Origin: Mycobacterium attenuatum
Lineage (GTDB): Bacteria > Actinomycetota > Actinomycetes > Mycobacteriales > Mycobacteriaceae
Direction of reading: 5' to 3'
DNA: 32,483 nt
NCBI RefSeq assembly: GCF_900566085.1
Contig: NZ_UPHT01000136.1
Location: 1 to 32,483 of the forward strand
Shown here: positions 23,929-31,182 of the stretch, piece after piece
How positions within the stretch are numbered: the first letter of the stretch is position 1
How the letters are laid out: each line of letters opens with the position of its first letter
The notes under the pieces: generated by a model
Databases searched by the model: none
Told to the model about the DNA's origin: nothing
What the model saw: the letters and a program-made list of their open reading frames with translations, nothing else
Position numbers and translations under genes: made by a program

Positions 23929-24351
23929 CTAGGCGTTCTTCGTGGCCAGGCGGTGCACGCCGAGGTATTGCAGGCCGGCGAACACCGCGGTGTATGCGCC
24001 GCTGGCCAGCGTCGCGGCGACCCCAACGACGGTCATGGGCACCAATTCAGCAGCCGCGACAGCAGCCACGGTGTAGACGAGATTGCCCACCACGACGCCG
24101 ATCCCGGCGCGGCGCAGGTTCGGCAACGCGGCAAGACTGAATACCAGCACGCCATACAGCACGAAGAAGGCGCCGACGCTGTATTCCTGGCCGGACGTGA
24201 GCCCGGTCATTCTGGAAATCGGGTCGGCTGCGACGGCGACGGTCAACCCCATCAGCCCTGTCAACGTGGCATCGACGCGCATTGCGAACCGCAGCAATGA
24301 GTCCGTCGAGTCGTACAGGGGTCGGGTTGTCGTACCGGTAACAGCGGTCAT
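23929..24351 (-). CDS. Small four-helix integral membrane protein, function unknown
   Basis: The ATG at 24351 is preceded by AGGAG at 8 bases and gives 140 residues; an open frame reaching 24525 has no better start. After a short polar lead (MTAVTGTTTRPLYDSTDSL) there are four hydrophobic segments: LTGLMGLTVAVAADPI, YSVGAFFVLYGVLVFSLAAL, IGVVVGNLVYTVAAVAAAEL and VVGVAATLASGAYTAVFAGL. The end is a short basic tail (HRLATKNA). I do not know the family. Small proteins of this shape are common in mycobacteria, often beside regulators. No partner gene is adjacent: a dead PE_PGRS gene lies downstream and a non-coding stretch with twin palindromes lies upstream, so it is probably monocistronic. Confidence 0.72.
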   Translation of the reverse strand: MTAVTGTTTRPLYDSTDSLLRFAMRVDATLTGLMGLTVAVAADPISRMTGLTSGQEYSVGAFFVLYGVLVFSLAALPNLRRAGIGVVVGNLVYTVAAVAAAELVPMTVVGVAATLASGAYTAVFAGLQYLGVHRLATKNA

Positions 24352-24737
24352 AGCAATCACTCCTAGAGCTCTCGGAAAGTCGGTTGGAACGACTCTCAGA
24401 GTGCCGATGCTGTACTGCCGGATCGACGCATGGCACTGCCAGCTACTGCCATGGCGGGCCAAAATCATGTCGCGACCGCTGCTCTTCGGCGTAAGCGTGC
24501 GCCATGAGGCGCGTGTTGTTCGCATGGAGATGAGAGAGCTGCATCATGGACTCCTGCGATCGGAAGGTTGGGAGCCGGGGCGCCTTTCCTGGGAGACGAC
24601 CGGTATAGACCGGAGCGGCCTGACAAAGCCGTGGCGGGTAGCACGTCAGATGACGTGTGCACGGCCCGACTTGCTCAAGTCAGGCGTCAGATGACGTGTG
24701 CGCGGCGAGCATTGACGAAGAGGAATTGGCAACTAAC
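24352..24737. other. Non-coding stretch between membrane gene and insertion sequence
   Basis: This 386-bp region holds the presumed promoter of the membrane gene and the two palindromes noted separately. Short frames here (for example one from ATGGAGATGAG near 24526) have no recognisable product. It ends at the left inverted repeat of the insertion sequence. Confidence 0.5.
24643..24696. promoter_or_regulatory. Twin palindromes, possible operators
   Basis: ACGTCA-GA-TGACGT (24643-24656) and CGTCA-GA-TGACG (24685-24696) are two near-identical palindromes within the direct repeat CGTCAGATGACGTGTGC. Their centres are 41 bp apart, close to four helical turns, as for a cooperatively binding dimeric repressor. 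They lie about 290 bp upstream of the membrane gene and 42 bp from the IS end. No known regulator is assigned. Confidence 0.45.
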
Positions 24738-24763
24738 GGAGCTCTTCGTGAACGAGAGTGCAT
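24738..24763 (+). repeat. Left terminal inverted repeat of the IS
   Basis: Begins GGAGCTCTTCGTGAACGAGA and shares CTTCGT and the run GAGTGCAT with the right end, with one extra base and a few mismatches between. The outermost base is uncertain by 1-3 positions. Confidence 0.65.
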
Positions 24764-24937
24764 CGGTGGGGTGGAGGTATTCGGTGCGGGTGCCGTGTCG
24801 GTGAGCTGAGGTGGGCCCTCGGCGGGTGACGATTCGGGTTCCTACACTGGCCCGCCACACCACCGCGGGGACCCGTTGTCCGAGGCTACTGCCTGCCCAC
24901 GCTCTGTTGTTGCCGACACGATTATGCGCACCAGGGG

Positions 24938-26190
24938 GTGACGATCACCGACGCCGCCGTCGACGACACCCAGACGACGATCTTCTACACGCCGGTGGGC
25001 CATGATCCCCGTTGCCCGGAGTGCGGCCGAGACGGCAGGTATCGCGATACCGTGACTCGGCCGTTGACCGATCTGCCAGTGGCCGGCTATCCGCTGGTGT
25101 TGCGGGTCGCGGTGCCCCGCTACCGCTGCACCACCGTCGAGTGTGAGCGGGCGGTGTTCAACCAGGACCTCGGAAGGCTCGCAGCGCCACGGTCCTCGAC
25201 GACGCGGCGCTGTGCTCGCTATGTGTTGCGGCGGTTGATGATCGACCGAACCACCATCTTGGCGATCGCGGCCGAACTCGGGGTGTCCTGGCACACCGTC
25301 AGCACCATCGCCATGCCCGCCCTGGCCGATCTGATCGCTGCGGCCGGAACCGATCGTCTGGCCGGGGTGCGGGTCATCGGGGCCGATGAACACCGCTGGG
25401 CGCCGCGTCGCCATGACGCCGAGGGGTTCGTCACGCTGATCATCGATCTCACACCGGTGCGCGAGGGCACTGGCACTGCTCGACTGCTTGACCTCGTGAC
25501 CAGGCGCTCGGCGGCGGCGCTGAAGATGTGATTGGCCGATCAGCCGCCGGGGTTTCGCGACCAGGTCGAGGTGATCGCCATGGACGGCTTCGACGGCTAC
25601 AAGACCGCCGCGACCGAGGTGCTGCCCAAAGCCACCGCGGTCATGGACCCCTTCCACGTCGTCGCGTTGGCCGGCGCCAAGCTCGACCTGACCCGCCAAC
25701 GCATCCAACAGGCCACCTGTGGTCACCGGGGCCGTACCGGCGATCCGCTCTACGGCATGCGCCGCACCCTGCGCACCCGGCTGCCGCTGCTGACCAGCCG
25801 CCAACGCACCCGGCTCGAGGCGGTCTTCGCCGATCACAACCATCTCGGGGTCATGGCGACCTGCAGTGTCTATCAGCGCATCATCGCTGCCTATAGCCAT
25901 CCTGACCGGCGCCGCGGCAAGACCATGATGACCGCGATCATCGACTCGCTGCGCCGCGGTGTGCCCGCCGTCCTCGAAGAACTGGCCCAGCTGGGCCGCA
26001 CCCGGCACCGCCGCCGCCACGACGCGCTGGCCTTCTTCGATCACCACACCTCCAACGGCCCCACCCAAGCCATCAAGGCCGCCTTGAAGCACTGCGCCGC
26101 AACGCCCTCGGATTCCGCAACCTCACCCACTACCGCTGGCGCTCACTGCTGCACAGCGGCGCCCTGCACTCACTGGTCAATGCACTCTGA
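24938..26190 (+). pseudogene. ISL3-family transposase, broken by a stop and a frameshift
   Basis: The N-terminal half has the ISL3 zinc-ribbon (CPECGRDGRYRDTVTRPLTD with a later CTTVEC), an HTH-like region and the DDE-domain start VRVIGADEHRW. The second half has VIAMDGFDGYKTAATEVLPK, VMDPFHVVALAGAKLDLTRQ and the late DHHTSNGPTQAI. Two lesions are visible. TGA at 25529-25531 replaces what is probably a Trp codon (LKM-stop-LADQPPGF), leaving the frame intact across it. Near 26075 one base is missing, so the C-terminus (LRRNALGFRNLTHYRWRSLL, ending at 26190) is read in the other frame. Upstream in-frame residues CCCRHDYAHQG suggest the original start was near 24890, where no ATG or GTG is now seen. 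It cannot make a full transposase. Confidence 0.88.
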
Positions 26191-26205
26191 ATTACGAAGA
26201 CCCCC
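26180..26205 (-). repeat. Right terminal inverted repeat of the IS
   Basis: Read on the minus strand it starts GGGGTCTTCGTAATTCAGAG and continues TGCATTG, mirroring the left end. It contains the TGA (26188-26190) that ends the transposase's original frame. Confidence 0.65.
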
Positions 26206-26321
26206 TTTCCCTGCACGAATGAAGGGCGCTGCCAGGGGTGCACGTCGGGCTGGGTTCGTCGTCGACTGATCGGGTTGGGGGTGGCGGAGTCCCCGTACAA
26301 GACCCGTGCCCTGGCGGGCTG

Positions 26322-26549
26322 GAAGGGCTTGTTGCAGACCAAGATCAAGTCGTGCACATGGAAGACGGGTTCGACTTCGGGTTCCATATCCAGTGGCGCC
26401 GCAAGCGAGGAACGAACAAGTGGTACGTCTACACCTACATCGCCGACCAGGCGATCCGGCAGGCGAAGGCGAAGATTCGTGCCTGGACCCGACGCACATC
26501 ACAGGAACCCCTCAAGGACGTCCTAGTACGGCGTGGAGACAGAACCGCG
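26322..26549 (+). pseudogene. Group II intron reverse transcriptase/maturase fragment
   Basis: The frame reads QVVHMEDGFDFGFHIQWRRK followed by RGTNKWYVYTYIADQAIRQA and KAKIRAWTRRTSQEPLKDVL. This closely resembles the end of the RT domain and the start of maturase domain X in bacterial group II intron proteins (compare GFDFLGFHIQ; one Leu is missing here). The upstream catalytic YADD region and the downstream maturase and HNH parts are absent, as are recognisable intron domain V sequences. It is therefore a small remnant, about 76 codons, lying between the dead IS and the exporter gene at the edge of the AT-rich block. It marks past mobile-element activity at this junction. Confidence 0.82.
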
Positions 26550-26609
26550 AAGATGACGCGATGTCATAAATGGTCGAGCTATAAACTTCTGCTGCACGCG
26601 TAACGTTCT

Positions 26610-28289
26610 TTAGCCCTGCTGTTTGCTGGACACATAAATCGGCAACTTTGGCGCTGACACCCTGGTCAGAAGCATCACCGGAATCAGCGTCAATGTGATC
26701 ATTACTGCAGCAATCAGGAACACCATGGCATACGCATGCGTAATGCCCTGCATCAGGTCACTTAGAGCGTGGCCGTTAGGAGGCCGCCCCGGTACCGCTG
26801 GTGGCCCGACAGGTAGCTGTCTTCCGACAGAGTAATCTTGCATGGCTACCATCCGGTTCGCAGCAGAAATATTTTGGTCGCGGTTGGATTGGCTTGTCAG
26901 CAGCACTGTCATCAGAGCGGTTCCCACCGAAGCCGCAACTTGCTGATTGACTTTGGCGACTGTCGAGCCGCGTGCGACCTGGTGTGGGCGCAACGTCCGC
27001 ACCGATGCCGCAGAGAGTGGAACCCGCACAAAGCCCCAACCGAGGCCCATCATTGTCAGGCCTGTTGCAAACAGCGGCAAGTAATCGGCTCGCTGACTTA
27101 CCCCGTACGTGAAGATTCCCATGCCGGCGGCGCTAAACACGATGCCCATCGGGAGGGTTTTGCCTGGGCCGTGTTTATCAATGAGTAACCCACCTAACGA
27201 CATGGTCAGCACCGCACCGATTCCACGTGGAACAGTACTGATTCCTGATTGCAAAGGAGTCTGATGCAGCACGAGCTGGAAATATCCTGGGATTAACAAT
27301 CCGGCACCGAGTGTAGCAGCAGCGAAAAGAAAGGTTGCCATATTTGCTAATGCGACTACAGGGTTTTTGAAGAGTCGAAGATCGATGAGCGGATGCGCCG
27401 AACGGTACAGGGCATGTAAGACGAATCCGACGATAAAAGCTACACCAATCGCGCCCGGAATCCATACACGGAAATCTGATACTGAATCGCAATCGGGGAT
27501 GGCTGATACCCCATACAGCAACGCCGCCAGGCCCGGCGACAGCAGGAGCGCACCGACGAGATCCAACGCTTCCGATGAGCGTGGATGATCAACGGGGAAT
27601 AAGATGGCTGTCATAACAGTGGCCGCTAGGCCAAACGGCAAATTTATCCAGAAGATCCAATGCCAGCCATAGCTGTCGATAAGCCAGCCCCCCAACAAAG
27701 GCCCGAAGGCAGAGCCTAGCACTGTGGGAGCGCCCATTACGGCGACGACGCGGCCAAGCCGTTTTGGACCGGCTTCCCGGGCTAAGGTGGTGAGTATCAG
27801 CGGTAGAAGCATGCCGCCACCGAGGCCTTGCACGATCCGGAAAATTATTAGTGAATCGATATTTGGCGCAAACCCGCACAGCATCGAGCTGCCGGTGAAG
27901 ACACTAAGTGAGCTGATAAAGAGGCGCTTGGCGCCAAACCGGTCAGCGGCCCAGCCCGCCAATGGGATAACCGTGGCCAACGCCAATGTATATCCGGTCA
28001 TAGTCCAGGCGACTACAACGTGTGTGGTTTTGAAGACAGTTATGAAGGTGTGTTGGGCCACCGTAACCACAGTGATGTCCAGATAGGTCATCATCGACAC
28101 TAGCAAACATATGCTTGCTATTTGCAGTAGCCGTGCGTCAAGATGAGCCGGATAAACCCGTCTATCCAGAACTGAATCGCGCCCACAGGTCGTAGGTGGC
28201 ACGCCATGGACCGTAGTTGTAGTCGGCCCTAAATCATGTGTCGTCGACTTTCGCGGTCGTCGTGCCCTCAGGCCGCGTACCATCTGCAT
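26610..28289 (-). CDS. DHA2-family (EmrB/QacA-type) multidrug exporter
   Basis: The protein is a 14-helix major facilitator transporter that should pump drugs or other lipophilic compounds out of the cell with the proton gradient. The DHA2 hallmark of helix 1 appears as LDITVVTVAQ (usually LDxTIVNVAL), motif A as GWAADRFGAKR, and motif C near GAPTVLGSAFGPLLGGWLID. I chose the ATG at 28289 (559 residues), which follows AGGAG closely; the second ATG at 28283 is at better spacing, and the true start could be either. An open frame continues upstream without credible sequence. Codon use and AT content differ from the core genes to the left, fitting a transferred block. It is divergent from the kinase-PKS genes about 1.8 kb away, so it is a candidate exporter for their product. 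Confidence 0.9.
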   Translation of the reverse strand: MQMVRGLRARRPRKSTTHDLGPTTTTVHGVPPTTCGRDSVLDRRVYPAHLDARLLQIASICLLVSMMTYLDITVVTVAQHTFITVFKTTHVVVAWTMTGYTLALATVIPLAGWAADRFGAKRLFISSLSVFTGSSMLCGFAPNIDSLIIFRIVQGLGGGMLLPLILTTLAREAGPKRLGRVVAVMGAPTVLGSAFGPLLGGWLIDSYGWHWIFWINLPFGLAATVMTAILFPVDHPRSSEALDLVGALLLSPGLAALLYGVSAIPDCDSVSDFRVWIPGAIGVAFIVGFVLHALYRSAHPLIDLRLFKNPVVALANMATFLFAAATLGAGLLIPGYFQLVLHQTPLQSGISTVPRGIGAVLTMSLGGLLIDKHGPGKTLPMGIVFSAAGMGIFTYGVSQRADYLPLFATGLTMMGLGWGFVRVPLSAASVRTLRPHQVARGSTVAKVNQQVAASVGTALMTVLLTSQSNRDQNISAANRMVAMQDYSVGRQLPVGPPAVPGRPPNGHALSDLMQGITHAYAMVFLIAAVMITLTLIPVMLLTRVSAPKLPIYVSSKQQG

Positions 28290-29304
28290 CGTCTCCTGAA
28301 TCGCCCCGAGCGGCAAGCGACCGCGTCCGTGTCTTCTTGCGGATGTTTGCACCGATCGGCCTGTTCGGCAATCGGCGACGTCAGCGCCCATCGTCGTGGT
28401 CCATACACAAGATGCACGATCAGGCTTGAACCATCGCGCCAAGGCCACGCGATATGCCCGCGTTCCCGAGGGCGTCTTCACCTGCGCACGCTGGCCAACA
28501 GTAAGTAGTGCCCGAATCCGAGTGCAAATACCAGCCCCGTAGGTGTGCCTGCTCGTGGCCTGCCATGGCAAGCGCCAGATTCGTGCTGCCGCCCTCTTGT
28601 TGGTGGCGGCTGCGGGACTGTAGCTCGGCAAGAGGACTCAGACCGACGCGATCGCAACTTGCTCATCCGCGGGCGGTCAGTGGACCTGGCTGCCAGCACC
28701 GGACCAGCCAATGAAAACACATGCAGGCGGTCCATGCCGACGACATGCAGACGATTCCGGCCGACAGGGCCGATACAACGCAGCCGACCAAAGATCGTCA
28801 GCACTATAGCGTATATTTTTTTGGCCATTGCGTATACACCGCACTCATATGCGTAGGTTTTGCCGAAATCGCTGACGATTGTGGAAAGCCGCTCCGCCAG
28901 CCTGTAGTGTCGCTAGAGTCGATGCATAATCGGTCTGGAAGCTGATCGTGAAATATCGGATTGAGTTTTCAGCCAGCCAATATAATTATACCGGTCTTGA
29001 AGAATTCGCGTCATCGTTTAAATTAGATCAGAGACTACGGCACTTTAGTTAAGTTAGCCGATCAACGATATATTGTCATGTCGATAGGCGTATATGCGGT
29101 GCGCATTATTGCGGGAACTGCACCGGCAACTTCATTATGTAGTTCTCCATACCTTATCAATAGTTCTCGAGGAGATCATTGTCCGAAATGAGATTTTGTT
29201 CTCTGGCTTCTTCGCCGAGAACGCTGCCCGCACAATCTCTGGCTCTGGCATCTCTTTGAGCATCGCTCTAAGATCTGTATTTGAATACGCGGAGACTCGA
29301 TCAC
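28290..29304. other. AT-rich intergenic region between exporter and unknown gene
   Basis: About 1 kb between divergent genes with no convincing product. Several frames exist (for example 28478-28828 minus, 28545-28856 plus, 29094-29327 plus) but none has recognisable motifs or consistent codon use. The part from 28800 to 29140 is strongly AT-rich (TATAATTATA-like runs near 28980, GATATATTG near 29066) and probably contains promoters for both directions. A regulator gene that might be expected next to a DHA2 exporter is not found. Confidence 0.45.
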
Positions 29305-29862
29305 ATGGACCCCAGTCATATAACTAGACTCGACCCGTTGGACGAAAGTTTGAGCATGTCGCAGATACCTCACGACCCGAGACACCTTCGCATACCCAGC
29401 GTTGATAAGAGTGATGCAGAAGATTTCTGGGGGCAACACATCGGGTTACGCAGGCGCACCCACGCTGCAAGCAGGGCACTGGGCGCACTGGCGTTGATCG
29501 CTGGCGTGACTTCCGTTATTGACGAGGTAACCCCTCACGGCTCAGACATATCCGCCGGTAGGCTCACGATTACGCTGGCCACCTGTGATGAGTTCAAATC
29601 CGATACGTGCTCGAGTGAAAATTCTGGCGGCTCTACTGATAGTCAAGATACCGATGCTGTCAACAGTGCGAACATATTCACGGCTAATAGCAACAATTAT
29701 GAAAACGGCTTAAAAAATCCGTTCACTTACGACAAACCGCCGAGCGTCGCCGTTATCATTGACAGCTATGATATTCTAGACGTGATAGACTTCCTGAATC
29801 AACAATCTGACCCGATCGAGATGAGCAACGTATATGTCCGCGTTGAGAATGACGACAATTAA
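29305..29862 (+). CDS. Unrecognised 185-residue protein, possible membrane anchor
   Basis: From the ATG at 29305, preceded by GGAGA at 9 bases, the frame encodes 185 residues; a later ATG at 29356 is an alternative. A polar N-terminus with many His/Asp/Pro residues (MDPSHITRLDPLDESLSMSQ, IPHDPRHLRIP) leads to a basic stretch and one hydrophobic segment (ASRALGALALIAGVTSVI, about residues 56-73). An acidic, Ser/Asn-rich, low-complexity region (SENSGGSTDSQDTDAVNSAN) follows. A compact C-terminus with VAVIIDSYDILDVIDFLNQQ and SNVYVRVENDDN looks folded. No family is recognised. It lies in the AT-rich block, 192 bp upstream of the kinase gene on the same strand. Confidence 0.55.
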   Translation: MDPSHITRLDPLDESLSMSQIPHDPRHLRIPSVDKSDAEDFWGQHIGLRRRTHAASRALGALALIAGVTSVIDEVTPHGSDISAGRLTITLATCDEFKSDTCSSENSGGSTDSQDTDAVNSANIFTANSNNYENGLKNPFTYDKPPSVAVIIDSYDILDVIDFLNQQSDPIEMSNVYVRVENDDN

Positions 29863-29886
29863 CCAAGACGCTGTGCACCGGCCTCT

Positions 29887-29905
29887 GATAAAGTTCTTCT
29901 TTATC
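29887..29905 (+). terminator. Candidate AT-rich hairpin after the unknown gene
   Basis: GATAAAG (29887-29893) and CTTTATC (29899-29905) form a perfect 7-bp stem with loop TTCTT, 24 bp after the stop of the 185-residue gene. The stem is weak and no long T-tract follows. It could terminate that transcript before the kinase gene. Confidence 0.35.
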
Positions 29906-30054
29906 TGATCTCCCACTGAGAATTCAGCGGCTATTGCGCATTCCATTGAATTTCGCGATGCTTTTTCAAGCAGGTCACGTCGTCGCAGGAGCGTGGACCG
30001 CACGTGACGGGTATTTGTTCAACATAGCGCGAAACTTCGCGGCAGACGTTCACG

Positions 30055-31122
30055 ATGACTAATCAATTTGATCGACTTATCGAGCGGACAAACGATCTCA
30101 CCGCAGCTTGGCTTAGTGGCGCGATCCAATCCGGAACTATCGTTGACTTTGACGTCGAACCTATTGGCGCTGGCCTAATGAGTGAGTGTTATCGCATACG
30201 GCTCCGTTACGCCGCCAATTCTTTTGTGTTAAGTAAGCCGCAATCAGTGGTCCTTAAACTGGTGGCTAACGACGAAGTGAGTATGCGAACTGGATGGACC
30301 CTGGGCTTCTACGAGCGTGAAGTCCGCTTCTACCGCGACCTCGCACGGCGCGTAAACGGACCGATAGCGACTTGCTATCACGCTGCCTTCGATGCTTCGA
30401 CTGGGATATTCAACTTGTTGCTCGGCGACGTCAATCCGGCGGTCGCCGGCGATGAAATCCGAGGCGCCACGGTAGAACAGGCGCGACTGGCGGTCGTTGC
30501 ATTGGGCCGCATACACGGATCATTGATCGGCGACGCAACACTAGCTGAGACTCCGTGGCTCAACCAGAAGATGCCAATCACTCAGACCCTCATAACCGAG
30601 TTGTACCCAGACTTCTTGAAGCGGTATGGCAACCAGATTTCACCGCCGCACCGCGCGTTGTGCGATCGTGTGGTGGCCAGCTTTGGCGATTACCGTGACA
30701 TGATCAACGAAGCCGATGGACCACGAATGTTCGGGTTGATCCACGGTGATTACCGCCTCGACAACCTACTGTTCGGCACTGCTGCAGATCAATCGGTGAC
30801 CGTCATCGATTGGCAGGCAGTGTGTTGGGGTCCACTGATGGCAGATCTGGCTTACTTTCTTGGCTGCGCCATAGCAACATCCGATCGGCGCCGGCACTAC
30901 GACGCGCTGTTGCAGGCGTATCATGAGGCCCTCGGTGCTCAATCTCAGATCAGTCTCGCCGATGTTCATGAGAGCGTGCGCCGGCGAAGCCCTCTGTGCG
31001 TCGCGAGAATCATCGCTTCAGCGATGTTGGTGGGGCGCACCGATCGGGGCGATGCGATGATTAGAACTGCGCTGCAACGAAACTGCGAACATGTGCTCGA
31101 TATTGGTTGGCGGTCGAGTTGA
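30055..31122 (+). CDS. APH/CHK-type small-molecule phosphotransferase
   Basis: The 355-residue protein has the protein-kinase-like fold of aminoglycoside phosphotransferases and CHK/EcKinase-like enzymes. Candidate ATP-binding K68 lies in SVVLKLV with a partner E88 in EREVRFYRDLA. The catalytic loop is LIHGDYRLDNLLF with H230, D232 and N237, and the metal-binding aspartate is D252 in VIDWQAVCWGP, followed by LADLAYFLG-like MADLAYFLG. It should phosphorylate a hydroxyl of a small molecule in the cytosol. The DWQ and DLAYFLG details fit the EcKinase/CHK side more than classic aminoglycoside kinases. The gene ends 60 bp before the PKS on the same strand, so a product-modifying or self-protecting role is possible but inferred. 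AT-rich codon use matches the block. Confidence 0.85.
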   Translation: MTNQFDRLIERTNDLTAAWLSGAIQSGTIVDFDVEPIGAGLMSECYRIRLRYAANSFVLSKPQSVVLKLVANDEVSMRTGWTLGFYEREVRFYRDLARRVNGPIATCYHAAFDASTGIFNLLLGDVNPAVAGDEIRGATVEQARLAVVALGRIHGSLIGDATLAETPWLNQKMPITQTLITELYPDFLKRYGNQISPPHRALCDRVVASFGDYRDMINEADGPRMFGLIHGDYRLDNLLFGTAADQSVTVIDWQAVCWGPLMADLAYFLGCAIATSDRRRHYDALLQAYHEALGAQSQISLADVHESVRRRSPLCVARIIASAMLVGRTDRGDAMIRTALQRNCEHVLDIGWRSS

Positions 31123-31182
31123 CATTGCCGCTGGAGGTTCAACTAGCGAAGCCGTCCGAATCGATAGCGGAGGCAAGTGACG

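Larger units (their letters stand above)
24738..26205 (+). mobile_element. ISL3-family insertion sequence (inactive)
   Basis: About 1.47 kb bounded by imperfect inverted repeats: left GGAGCTCTTCGTGAACGAGA at 24738, right (read inward on the minus strand) GGGGTCTTCGTAATTCAGAG ending at 26204, both continuing GTGCA. The right repeat overlaps the transposase stop codon. The element encodes one ISL3-type transposase, now broken. No matching 8-bp target duplication is seen at these borders, so either the ends have decayed or a later deletion removed a flank. Family is judged from the transposase. Confidence 0.8.

Noticed and set aside
24526..24696. Plus-strand frame beginning MEMRELHHGLLRSEGW
   Set aside because: Runs through the twin palindromes, has no ribosome binding site and no known family.
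24730..26213. Target-site duplication of the insertion sequence
   Set aside because: The 8 bases left of the left end and right of the right end do not match at any nearby register.
29094..29327. Plus-strand frame overlapping the start of the unknown 185-residue gene
   Set aside because: Overlaps a better-supported frame and lacks a ribosome binding site; the minus strand is open there too.
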